This document shows positions 11,905-23,500 of a DNA stretch of 64,000 nt, one piece after another. Position numbers and translations under genes: made by a program. Numbering within the stretch: the stretch's first letter is position 1; every line of letters begins with the position of its first letter. The notes under the pieces were generated by a model, which saw only the letters and a program-made list of their open reading frames with translations, was not told the DNA's origin and ran no database searches. Where the stretch lies: positions 332,908,482 through 332,972,481 of the forward strand of contig CM054057.1 in NCBI GenBank assembly GCA_028641055.1. The letters run 5' to 3'. This DNA is from Alopecurus myosuroides. Lineage: Eukaryota; Streptophyta; Magnoliopsida; Poales; Poaceae.

Positions 11905-12240
11905 GATGGCCGCAGGATGTTAGGAGTTGTGTTATTTCCACCGAGACGCTTGTTTGTCTGTATTGTGTGAACTCTGTTAGAGCTTTGTGTGTGATAGTTG
12001 TGTTGTAAGCCTTATGCTGTAGCCTTGTGAACCCTTAAGCTAAGTTGTGCTTGTTAAGACTCTGTTTCATGCGTATGTTAATCTTGGTTTGAGTTGGCGT
12101 TTGTTTCTTCGACGTTTTCTTGTTGTTGTGGTATATATCGTTATCATCTCCGTTATGAGCCAGTACGTGTCACCAGTTTTCAAAAGAAAACCAAAACCAC
12201 TTTTAGTTGCTCTCGACTTACACCGTTCTTTGTCTTCAGC

Positions 12241-12801
12241 ATGGCCAGCAATCTACCTCCATCACCTGAGTCGACAGTGGCTCAACTGTTTGCTCTGCTG
12301 AGGGAAGGAAGTGAAGCCGCTCGTGTTGAACACTTTGCCACCCATGTAGCCCTGGAACAGTTGACTCAGCTTGTCATCACCAACGCTGAGAATACTGCAT
12401 TCCTTATGAGAGAATACCAGCAACTGCTTGCTGGAGAGAGCCGCAAAAGGAAGACAGTGACGCCAGGAGAAACTAGTTCATGGGTGACTCACAGCGTTTT
12501 GCCTGCGATGCCACAATCTTCAAGGAGGCGTGTGAAGGTCAAGCCTAGAACCACGGGTTCCTTTACCTGTGGACAGGAAGGACACTTTGCTCGTGATTGT
12601 CCCAAGAAGAACCATATTCTAGCTCATATTGATGAACCCCAAGAACGCCAAGGTCCATCCCATAAGAAACGCAAGAATCTGATGAGTGGACCTCGAGACC
12701 AAGATGATGTTGCAGAAGCATCTGCAACTCATGCCATAGCCAATGGTACGTTTTTGAACCAAACCTGTGAACCCCCTTGCTTGCTTGTCGTTGTACCCTG
12801 A
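12241..12801 (+). pseudogene. internally deleted gag with degenerate zinc knuckle
   Basis: I place the start at the ATG at 12241 (M-A-S-N-L-P-P...), since the frame upstream to 12094 does not look like protein. The first 65 residues resemble the N-terminus of Ty3 gag (proline-rich start, then a helical segment listing Ala/Glu/Leu). The reading then passes within about 40 residues to a zinc-knuckle region near 108-121, so most of the capsid domain is missing. The knuckle keeps C-x4-H-x4-C, but the first Cys, expected three residues upstream, is Ser (TCC). Family members usually run on into protease; here the frame ends soon after a G-T-F-L stretch that may mark where protease began. Confidence 0.65.
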
Positions 12802-13160
12802 GGAACCTGACGTAAATGGAACACTATAAGTGTCACGTCGGACTAAATAAAATCTAATGATACTAACCAAAACCTCCATCTAATTTTTGTATAACACCCT
12901 CCAGAGTAAATTAAACTTTTTCCGCATATAACTGTTGCCATCTTACTGAGTTGGTAGTACACAGATTTGGCTTAAACTCTATGATCCTGAAGAACTACAA
13001 GTCTTTTAGGAACTCCAAAAAGATACATTACTCCGGAAATAACATTACACCAACAGGTAAAAGTTTCAGAAAAATAAGATACAATTCTGTTTCCCAGCAC
13101 AGACCACTACACCTACTTCGGTGTAGACCCTAACCTTGCCAAGCTCTCACTGATGGGAGC
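12802..13160. other. non-coding stretch inside LARD-like element
   Basis: Between the gag remnant and the antisense ORF. No recognisable motif or long frame on either strand. Confidence 0.6.
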
Positions 13161-13508
13161 CTAGTTTGAAGGTGAGCCACTCTCACCTGATGCAGAACCC
13201 CGAGTCAGTCGACGACGGATTCCCTCTAGTCTTCCAGGCCTAGTGCCACCAGCGTGAGCCTCCACTGGCGCAACCACCGGCGCCACAGCTCGTCTTTCTT
13301 CCACCACGGTCTCATCCCGGGTACCAGTCCACCAGTCATGGATGTCCCAGATTGCGAAGATCATGGACACCAGGATCACGATGATCGATCCCACCAAGCA
13401 ACAGCTGAAGAGTAGCACGATGAGGAAGTGCTCCAAGAAATTTGCTCGCTCCAACAGAGTGACGTACTCCTTGAAGAAGTCATTGATTAACTGGGAAATG
13501 AAGCTCAT
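13161..13508 (-). CDS. antisense 115-residue predicted membrane protein in LARD-like element
   Basis: Runs opposite to the element's own transcription, from ATG 13506-13508 to TAG at 13161. Residues about 1-25 are amphipathic. Residues about 26-52 form one strongly hydrophobic stretch rich in Leu, Val, Ile and Cys, long enough for a single membrane span. It is followed by an acidic/aromatic W-D-I-H-D-W-W motif and a basic C-terminal tail rich in Arg, Ser and Gly. A good TATA box (13541-13550) lies about 35 bp upstream of the ATG. Antisense accessory ORFs near the 3' end of Ty3 elements are known in several plant families, but I do not recognise this protein. It could be a chance ORF; the TATA spacing and the clean hydrophobic segment argue against that. 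Confidence 0.5.
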   Translation of the reverse strand: MSFISQLINDFFKEYVTLLERANFLEHFLIVLLFSCCLVGSIIVILVSMIFAIWDIHDWWTGTRDETVVEERRAVAPVVAPVEAHAGGTRPGRLEGIRRRLTRGSASGESGSPSN

Positions 13509-13540
13509 CGTGTGGTGCGATTTAGAGAACCTCGGCTACC

Positions 13541-13550
13541 CTTTTTATAG
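13541..13550 (-). promoter_or_regulatory. TATA box for the antisense ORF
   Basis: The minus strand reads CTATAAAAAG. A start site about 30 bp downstream would leave a very short leader before the ATG at 13508. No function has been shown; this is motif and spacing only. Confidence 0.5.
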
Positions 13551-14301
13551 CAGCGAGAGCAGAGCCCTCTCCTTCATCAAACACTACGCGGGAAGAGCCG
13601 AAGAATCCAGCTGTAGTGCTCACAAATGGCGCAAAAACACCAGCACACCTCTTCCCCAAGTGGCCAAGGAATCAACCTGTCACACTCGCAGTAGTCCTAC
13701 AGCAACGTGTCAGCCCACCATGAACTCATAGTGGGCGGGACACCCTGATGCTGAAAGTGTGTGCACCAGATGAGAAGAAAAGGCAACAAGGAGAAGGGGA
13801 AACGAGAAAGGCATCGACTGCCAAGTGAGCCCAGTCCCACACGTCAGCAAAACACTCGAGAAAAACCTGGGTGCATCTAGCTTCTAGACTTTCTTCCAAA
13901 TCATGGAAAGCCTACTAGCTGTTTGTAGCCTATACCCCTGCCAAACTAGGTTTCTGTGACCACTTATGGGTGGCCAGATTTTTTTTTTTTAGAAAAGTGA
14001 AATTTCTTGTTTTGGGGTACCTTAGAAAAGCAATGTTTCTGGAACAAGTTGGCTTTTCTAACCCTGGTTTGATAGCATGGTTTTAAGGAACAATAAGTTT
14101 GAGTTTTAGAACATGACACCAAAACCTTTGAAAAGAAAACAAACTTACCGGTGAATTCTGGTAAGGTTAATCAAAGGGGGGAAGCCCCTCTGAATAATGT
14201 TACAAACCACCAACACATGTTTGTAAACAAATCATCTAACATTGTTGTTCTGACCATACCCTCTTCTCGCTTGCCTGCGAATCTCGGGACGAGATTCTTT
14301 T
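13551..14301. other. non-coding 3' interior of LARD-like element
   Basis: No convincing ORF. It ends with the motif TCTCGGGACGAGATTCTTTT, which I recognise from just upstream of the polypurine tract in Tekay/Del-type Ty3 elements, suggesting the pol that once lay here was lost. Confidence 0.55.
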
Positions 14302-14313
14302 AAGGGGGGAAGG
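14302..14313 (+). other. polypurine tract of LARD-like element
   Basis: AAGGGGGGAAGG two bases before the LTR start TGTCACACC at 14316. It would prime plus-strand DNA synthesis. Confidence 0.9.
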
Positions 14314-14315
14314 TC

Positions 14316-17300
14316 TGTCACACCCCAGTTTTTGGACTCTTGGACTGTACTCAAGAAGACAAAAAATTAGGGCCAACAATTTTTTTTATATATAACAACA
14401 TGATTGTTTGAACTAACATATGTTTGTGATCTAAAACATATTTGCAACACAAGTTTTGTTTCTATATAAACCCAATACCATATGTTTCTGAGAGATATTC
14501 CTATTTATTTTTTTCCTGATGATTTTCCTATTATTACTTGAGAGATTTTACTCCAAGACTTGGATCATGATTGTCTGCATCTTAAAACAAACTTTTAACA
14601 TTTTTGGATCCAAGAAAACAAGTTTCCAAAATGATCTATGAAAGTTTTCTTTTGACTTTCCTATAGAGAACAACCTCTGAAAAATAATCCAAGTACATGT
14701 TTTCTACCATTGTTTTCACCAAGCTATAAAATTTTATTTGATAGTTTCTTGACTTTTAATTAATCCTTGATATATGTACTACAAACCCATAAGCTCACTT
14801 TTATTTTTGGAGAAATAAAAACTATCTTTTGCTTGTTGTTTTTGTGGTATAAAATTAAGGCAGAAAAAGGCAGTTTTGAGAAACAGATAAAAACAGAAAG
14901 TATACCTTTTCCTCCAATGTTTTCATGGCCTTAAATTATTTCAAAATTGTTTTCAAAAGTTGTTTCTGAAATTATATAACATGGTTAACAAATCCATACT
15001 TTGAAAACCAATTTTGGGAATCATTTGAACCCTGAAAACAAACTCAACTTTTTTGCACTTTTAATCTGTTTTCGACACTTAGAAAATTTCTAAGTCCTAA
15101 AGACTGAATTTTCTGAATTTTTCAGTGAACAGTTAAGGATACACTTTTGCACATTAGTTTTCTTGTTGTTTCTTTGTATTTTTGGAAGCATGGCCTGACC
15201 TAGCTGGTTGACCATAGTTCCTACTGGACCAATAATGCTTTGGATACCTTCTAGAAGCCTTGTGGATGAAGATATGAGAGGAGAGAGAAGGGTGACTAGG
15301 ATAGGTATGGGCATTACAAGCCTTTGACATTTTTGACCTTGCCCACTTGCCCACTTGCTCTCTAGGGCAGGGATGAACCTTGTCCACTCGTGGCTTGACC
15401 TAGGGCACCCTGTGCTCACCATTGGAAATGACTAAAAGCCCTAGGGCTAGCTCATGCCAATGTTTGGCATCCACCCGAGGTGACCTTTATGCCCTCAACC
15501 TCCCTCCCTCTTCTATAAAAGTACAGAGACCTCACCTTTGTGCCCTGCACCTCCCACAACCCCTCTCTAGCCCTCCTAGTCAAGATCTGCCCAAGCCTTT
15601 TCCCCTAGAGCAACCCTAGCTCGAGTTCTAGCCCGCCGGTGACCACCACGGTCACGGCAAAGCCATGCCCGAGCCACTCCACCCCAACCCCTCCCACTAG
15701 CCTTGAAAGGTTCCCCGAGTCCCCCTGAACCTCCCAGACAACGTCCCCCTTCCTCTAGTGCTCTGGAACGCCGCCGCCGTCCTCGGGCGCCGCCGCGGGC
15801 ACCCACCGCGTTCCACCGCGTGAGGCCGCACCAGTCGACGCTGTCGCCATCCCTCAGCGCCCCTGCACCCCTGCTACACCACCAAGCGCCCGCAGCCCTC
15901 CCCGATCCTCCCCAAGGTGAGCTAGGGTCGCGCCCTTTTCTTCTCCGTTCGGTTCAGAGAGAGGCGGTGAGGAGAGGAGGAAGAAGAGCACGGGCCGTCG
16001 ATCTGCGGATCAACGCCAGGCTCAAACGCCTGTTTCCCGCGCCCTGCCGGCGCGCGCGCAACACTGCTGGGCCGCCCAGCCGCTAGTTGGGCCGCGTCGC
16101 AGTGGAAACCGGCCGGCGTGTGTGTTCCTTTTATTCTTTTAAGGTTTAACAGAAACTAATGCTTTTACTTTGGACGTGGTAAAAATACTAAACGTGTGAA
16201 ATTAAATCTGGAAAAATTCAAGGACCTAAATAAAGGAAATCTAAACCATGCAAAATTTGCAGATCTACTTTTGGACCAATAGTTTGGGCACAGGAACTGT
16301 TTTGCCACAGACTGTCAGTGAGAATGTTTTGACCATAACTTTTGAAATATGTAACCAAATGAACAAACTAAAATTCTATGGATAGGTAATGAAAATATCT
16401 ATCCAACACAGTTGACATCACATCAAGGGGAGATATAGAATGAAAATGCCATCCAGTTTACTAAAAGACCAGTAAGCTCTTCTATGATTTTTATAAGGAG
16501 TTTAGAAATGATTTTTGGAGCAAATCCAATTGGATGAGTTTGGTATTGACTAGATCTATGTTTTACTAGCTTACATTAATTTTTTAAGCTCTATATAATT
16601 TTTGGTGGACAGATCTAGGAACATCAGTTTTCCTGTTTTTGTTTTGGAATGTGTTTTTGTTTGAAATGAAATGTTTGGTTGATATACTCTTGTTCCCTAG
16701 CATGTATAAAGTTGTTAGTACTTGTTATTAAGTTGTTTTCTTACAGTACCTCTACCTTAAAAAGTGTGTGCATGTTTGGAAACTGAAATAAGAATGAAAT
16801 AGCATTTGATACCTTCTAGTTTTATTATTTGGAATTATTGTGAGAGCTAGATCTTTGTGTGAATGCTTTATTAAATTTTGTGCTATGATTGCTATGGATC
16901 CAGTACCATTTTGGTACTGTTATTTTGAAGCTAATTCCTCCGTTAGTTTGCATGCCTTTTTATAGTAAAGCATGTGTAGGTTTTGTTACTCTGATGCACT
17001 AGTATTGTTTTCACTAGAATAAATGGCTTTGTATTACTTTATTTTGTTACACCAATTTTTTCCATGAGTAACCAGAGGCTTAGTACCTCTTTTGCCTTGG
17101 TATTAGTGGGCCCATAACCCACTGGTCCCATTACATCTTGGTTGTGGATGAGAATCCCCAACCATGCACATGTGGGAAATTAACATGTTTAATTATATGA
17201 TTGATTACTATTTTTCCACCATGGAAAACATATTTGTTTGTTTTCACTCATGCAAGTGAGAATTTTATTTCTTATCATAGGATACTAGTATGTTAGATGT

Positions 17301-20300
17301 GATCCATTTGTTAGCATAATATTCCATAGGAGTATCATGTTAAGAAATGATTCACTATTGAGTGCTAAATTACATTATTTGCAAATGAAATAAATCCCTT
17401 GTGATTGATAGATTGTTTGTGAATGATTTTAAATTGAGTGTTTGGATTTTTTAAAAGGTTTAGATGACTTTTCTTGAAGTGCCTAGCTACTGGTTGTGTG
17501 ATTTATACTTTTTTGCTTGCTAGTAATTGTTTTAAGAAAACAGAAATTGCTAGAATTAATTTGTGCATGCTTAATAGTTGTTTCATGGAATTATTTTGAT
17601 GTTCTTGCTTCATAGAATGAGTAGGATTTGTGTACTGTTATTAGGTACACTTATATTCATGACTTTGTTGTTTAGGTTTAAGCATCATGATAGCATTGTT
17701 TGCTTCTCTAGTATTGAACTAGTGTCACCACTAGAAAATGGTGATTTTAGCTATAGTTTTGTCAACCTTTATTTTATGAGTGTATGAGTTTATTATAGCA
17801 TATTTATGAAGCTATTACTTCTGTTATGATTCCATGAACTCTTTATTTGCATGTTCCATAGTTATAGAATATAATTATTTCTTATAGCATGCTTGTGTAG
17901 AAATTTCCATACTAGTATGCTATTAGTGCAGTCCTGTTGCTATGTTTTTGATAGGAGCATTATCTTGAATGATGATTGTGTTTTATATTATGTTATGACT
18001 TGATTATCAGTTATTTTAGCTACTGTTTGATTGTTAAATTTTCATGATTGATGGATTCCAAAACTTCAAGTAAACAATAACATAGTAAATAAATAGCCCA
18101 TTCATCTGTGGTGTTGTTTGCTTGCTTATTGGATTATGTTTGAGTGATTTACCCTGGCATGAGTATACACTTGTGTTATTATCGTGTTTAAGAGTATCTT
18201 ATGAAACTAAAACATCCAACTAAATCATGAACACATTAAGTGCTAGTTGCTTGTGGTGGATAATACCCACTGCCATGGGTATTGTCCTGCTTGATGGTTT
18301 CATCATAGTAACCTAACCCTTTTGCACCCACAAGCTATATTTTTAGCTTCTCATATATATTCTTATGAGAGTGTTACACCACTCCATATGTGGTAAGTAA
18401 GATGTGGGATATGGTTTCCTAAACCATATGTTTGTTTGACGATAGTCTTGTACCCTGAGAGCTATGTGAGGCAGTTTCTCGATAACGTTTGTGAGTTTGC
18501 GTTATTATACTTTTCTTGATGTATGTGTTGTTTAGATTTGTTGGTTGCCTTTAGACCTAAGTGTGTGTCTTCTATTCCTTTACGACGCTAGAACGCGAAG
18601 AAGAAGAAGAAGCTGTTGTGGAGCTGTGCGTCAAGTTCAAGTTGCTTCAAGGCCAGGGACATTAAGGGACTTGAGGCAAGCCATCCTGATGCTTGCTGTT
18701 ATAATACACTTATCATTATCTATCATGCATGTTTTACTTCTGAAAAGTTTTACAAAAACTTTGATTTCCAAAAACTATTTTTGAGTGAATACGACTACTA
18801 CTATATCTATTATACATATACTATGCCATTAGTTGATACTTGGTGTTACCAAGCCCATAAGCCACCATATGGTATTTATTACCATCAAATATATTAGTCC
18901 CTAAGTGGACACCTTAAAATTGTGTTGTTACAAAACAAAGGCTTTATGGAAAACCCGGAGAAAAGGCGGATCCTTATTCTCCGGAGGATTGTGGAAGTGG
19001 TCATTTTTGGGAAAATGGTGTTTTCAAAAATGACACATAACCTAGTCTTCGCCGGGCAACCTTTACCGTACTGCCACCCTACCCCAACATGGGCACGGGG
19101 CTTAACTGGAAGTTTGTCCTTGTTAGTGTGTGTTCTATCTCAAACGCTATAAGGGACGGACTCCCTCGAACTGATTGTCGTCAAAACTCCCAGTGTTGAG
19201 ACATAAAGAGTGAGGGATTAAGTTCCCCTCCGGTCGCATCAGTTGAGGCATCCTGGCTGGCGGGGATTAGCTCGGTGCCGGGGATGACCGGTAAAACTCA
19301 ACTGAGAGATAGACACATTCTAGCTTGAACATAGTGGAAGGTTATGATCAGTTATCTGATGTTCTACATACTGTTGTTACAGTCCGTGGTTGTTCACGGA
19401 AGGTGTACTGTATCTGGTGGATGTGTACACCTCTGCAGAGTACAACTTTTTCGAAGAAGCCGCGTCCTCGGATATGGACAGTTGAATGGCCATGTAGCTA
19501 GCAGTGTGTCAATGTTTTCCAAACGGATGTTTTTTTTCAAAAAGGAGTTGAACTCGGGAAGTTCGGAAAGGAAGAAAACCTTGTACCGTGGAGGTACCGA
19601 TGATGAAAAGCCAGAAGTTGTTTTGCAAGAAGTTTTGCAGGGAAAATCTTTCTTCGCTAAGCAAACATCTGGAAACTGATGCCAAGAAGATTTGCAAAAG
19701 AGAAAAACTTTCTTTTACAAAGGCATTCACAAACCTCGTGTACATGTGATATCGACGAAGAGAAAAGAAATATCTATATTATTTTCTTCTGAAGTATCTT
19801 CTTCAGCGAAGATACGGATTAAACTTGACTGCAACTGTGGTGTCATCCTATATAGAACACCATTGATAGAGAACCCTATTTATAGTCTACCTATTACACC
19901 ATATAAGCATACTTGCATCTTTGGTAAGTTACATGATGGATGTCTTGCTGAGTACATTCAAATGTACTCATTATGGTTTCGCCCCTGGTATCTACTTGCC
20001 AGACTTTGAGAAGGACTCTCAGAAGGAGATCGACGAAGAGGAGTACGGAGCTGATGGCTTTGCGAACTAGGATCGTCTCTGGGTCAGCAGCCTGTAGGTT
20101 AAGGCGTGCCTTGGGCTCTACCGCGTTTATGTGTGTTTAGTCTTCCGTTGTGTGTGTTGTGTGTTGTCCTGCGTGACAACCGTGTAGTCATGGTCATGTG
20201 ACCATGCGTCTTTGTAAGTGTTTGTGTAACCGTGTAATGGATATTGTATCTGTGTACCAGCTTGATATGTTGTTCACGACTGAATTCCTAGGATCGTGAA

Positions 20301-20353
20301 TGTATGCATATCGAGGGCGTCCTTGAACAGTGGTTCGAAGGGCGGGCCCTACA
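14316..20353 (+). repeat. 3' LTR of LARD-like element, complete (6038 bp)
   Basis: It begins TGTCACACCCCAG after the polypurine tract and ends GGGCCCTACA, so it has TG...CA termini. From 15935 it matches the 5' LTR in parallel. The first 1.2 kb (U3) is AT-rich; a TATA box at 15514 is followed by a CpG-rich stretch (about 15560-16100), then a long AT-rich remainder. At 6 kb it is among the longer plant LTRs. Confidence 0.9.
15514..15520 (+). promoter_or_regulatory. TATA box in LARD-like 3' LTR
   Basis: TATAAAA followed by a GC-rich transcript-start-like region from about 15545. The equivalent part of the 5' LTR lies off-window to the left. Confidence 0.7.
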
Positions 20354-20579
20354 ATAACACTGATACATGATAGACTTCTAACCATTCATACCTAGGTATA
20401 AAGAAAATAGATAAGTATATTTACTCAAGTTGAGTAAGAAATTCTATACAAGTATGACTGTATCATTCTCAAGTGAATGATCATCATAGTTGTAGGAAAT
20501 GTGGTTTAGATAAGATGGCTTCCTATAATCTTTACCAACCTACAGATCTCCTAAAAGGTTTTAAACCTAAGGTCGCTTT

Positions 20580-20591
20580 GCTCTGATACCA
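20580..20591 (-). other. primer binding site of the 5.9 kb-LTR element
   Basis: The minus strand reads TGGTATCAGAGC two bases from the LTR end (20594). Confidence 0.9.
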
Positions 20592-20593
20592 TC

Positions 20594-23500
20594 TGCGGTG
20601 ACCCAGCACACCACTGCATGTGTAGTGTGCAAGTCGGTGACATAGTACTCACAGAAGGACTTATCCGTGAATATTACATCTCTCAGAGTGGTACAACAGA
20701 AACACAACAGGGCCAAGAAAAGCTATAGGATACAAACTTCATTACAAAATCTCGAGAATCTCCTTGATGAATCAAGAAGATCTCCGGCAAATGAAACATC
20801 AAAAGAATCAATGCAAAGCTCCAAGCTGGAGAATTACTCTAGCTCAGAACTTAATCGATTACGGCTGATGTTAGCCCTAATCTATGGCTTGAAACAGCTA
20901 AGTCCAAGAATGTTCTCCACCTGCACCTTGATAGAATCTCCTCCACCAGCGTTGTTGATGATGATGCTTTACTGGCTAAGTAAGAGATGACTCCACCTAG
21001 CTTCCTTAGACAATGATGGCTTCTCGATGACGACTTCCATAGGGCTTCAACTCTAAGCAGGGGGTCAAACGGAAACGAATGAGTAACGAGCATTACTCAG
21101 CAAGTTCATGATATATAGTGGGTGGTTTGATGCACTAACTACAGCTTTAAACTTGAAAGAGTCATAAGCTAATGCAAGGTTTTGTAAAGCTTTCTTCAAG
21201 AGGTTGCTTTTAATTCTGAAAACTATGCCCGCCAGATCTTCACAGGACTAGAACTTCATGGAGTTGCCTTTCCTGCGGCGTTCGCAGCTCCTTCCCGGAG
21301 GGTAACATTCCACATCCTTTTACACTCTGCAGAGGTGCGTTAATTTAACCATGGACGACCAAGACCATGTTGCACAACCAGGTGTACATTGTTGTCCACT
21401 CCCACTCAGGTGTGGGGCCCGGTTGTTGGTCCAAGCCAAACCGTGCTTCTCCGCACAACGCATGCCCACCCATTTCCACCAGCAGGTTGAACGCCTGATT
21501 CCACCCCTCACGATGGAGATCTACGTGCCCCTGGCAGACACTCATAGACCCCAGAGTCCGGGGGACGTAAGGGCTCCCACCCATGTGCATGTAGTCCCGC
21601 AAGACCTACAACGTACGTCTCTGGCAGTCCGTTGACATGCGAACGAGAGAAGATCACATCTGACTTACTCCCCCCATAGAAGACCCATGGTTAACGCGAA
21701 TTTACGGCGCAAGAATCCTGACGGCAGTTGTGATTAATCCTAGGTAATACTTTCCCATGCAGATGGAACCTTCCTTTGACCTACTCATCTTACCATGGTC
21801 CCATCCGCCCACCAAACAGAACACTACCACTCGGGTAGTCATTCAAGTAGTCATATTATTATAAAAATAGGATCATGCATTCTTTTGAGAGTATGTGATA
21901 ATACGATAGTTTTTTTTTTGCAAATAGTTCATTATGAAATACTGCAAAGGATGTGAGCAAGTGATGAACTTGCCCGAGATTGAAATAATGACAATAATAA
22001 TCCATGTCTTCGGGTTCAAGGGTCTCGTAGGAAATCCCGACATCTGAAAGATAGCAAAGTAGTCCCAGTAAGGACTACAGAAAACACTGGCAAGGATGAT
22101 ACATGCATAGTAATGAGATGCATCGCGAAATACCCTGGAAAAAACCCCAGTTTACAAGTGTAGGCTACGTTTGATACGATAACTTAATCACAGAGGTTTT
22201 AGGTGAATTGTTTTATTACTTGTGGTGATGTGGTTATTACTTCTTTTAGACTTACATGTGTTTCACTTTTACTTAACAAACAATTGTTATCATGTTTAGG
22301 CTATAAATAGTTATCATATGATTAAATGAGAAAACAACATCCTATCGAAATCAACTATTGAAAAGATAATAATCACATTTGATTTTATATTCAAAAAGTG
22401 TAGAGTTTATGACAAAGAGTTGAATTGAAAATATTGAACTAGTACAACTAACTCTATCATCACAATACTTTCTAATGACTTGTGATGATAGGTTTTAGTT
22501 GGTGTGAAAACATGAGGTTTATTAGTAAGGAAAATTATGACATGGTAGTTATTTCTGGTTATAATGGAATATTATAGAATTTCATTATACTTTTAGAAAC
22601 AAGTTTATAAGTTGAACAAAATGTTTTATGTTTGACATATTTGAATTGTAAATGGTTTTCTCTTTAATTTGATATAACATTCAATGCAATATGAAAATAT
22701 TTGATTAAGTCGTTAATTTATTCATTTTAAATGGGTTAAATGACTAGGCAGAATAGTGCACATATGAAAACTTGTTCAAATGACTTTGAAAACATCATAG
22801 GTGGATTGCATTTTTCATTTGGAGCATTTTGGTATATAACTTGTATTTTTCTGATTTTATGAATTATTTATTATTTTTCTCAATTTTAAATGATTTAATT
22901 TAATTTAGAAAATGTTTAATTTTAAATTTTATCAAACATTTTTGAAAATTTGATAAATGGATAGATTTTATTTTTCTGAAAATGTACATATTTCACTTAT
23001 ATTTTCTGATAAGTATTTTTAAAGTTATTGATTTATTAATTTTAATCACTTTTTTATTTATTTTAAATTGACAGGTGGGATCCACGTGTCAGTGATTTTC
23101 TTTTATTTTTAGTTTTATTTAGGAATTTGATTTATCTCATGGACCGACCCCACAGTGACGTAAGCATGACGTCACTGTGACGCAAGCACGCTGGCCGGTG
23201 CTTCTCGGCTCGCTTGTCGGCGGCGATTTCCGGTGAACCACCGGGTGTGGTATAGCTCACCGGAACCAGCACCTCGCGGGTGACCATATAGTGGCGGTGC
23301 CCTCTCAGAGGAGTCACCGGACCATCGTCGGCGTCCACGCCCGCGGCGGTGATGCGCGGTGAACGACGGGAACGACGAATTCAGAAGCGAAAATTCAAAC
23401 GGAAGGCACCCGAATGATCCACAACTCACTCTGAGCGCGATGGAGATGACTGGAAGGTGAGGTGAGGTCGGCAGGCGGCGAATTGAGCTCGGCGGCGCTT

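Larger units (their letters stand above)
6614..20353 (+). mobile_element. LARD-like non-autonomous Ty3/gypsy element with 6 kb LTRs
   Basis: Two long direct repeats (6614-10997, truncated at its left by the copia insertion, and 14316-20353) flank 3.3 kb. A PBS follows the first repeat and a polypurine tract precedes the second, which defines a plus-strand LTR retrotransposon. There is no RT or integrase. The interior carries an intact coiled-coil ORF, a deleted gag with a damaged zinc knuckle, and an antisense membrane-protein ORF. Very long LTRs around a 3-4 kb poorly coding interior match the concept of large retrotransposon derivatives (LARDs) described in barley. The motif TCTCGGGACGAGATT just before the polypurine tract is one I associate with Tekay/Del-type Ty3 elements. 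The left boundary and one target duplication are off-window; the right one should be ataac (20354-20358). Confidence 0.85.

Noticed and set aside
12094..12240. Upstream extension of the gag remnant frame
   Set aside because: The extra 49 residues are unlike gag and the ATG at 12241 fits the usual N-terminus.
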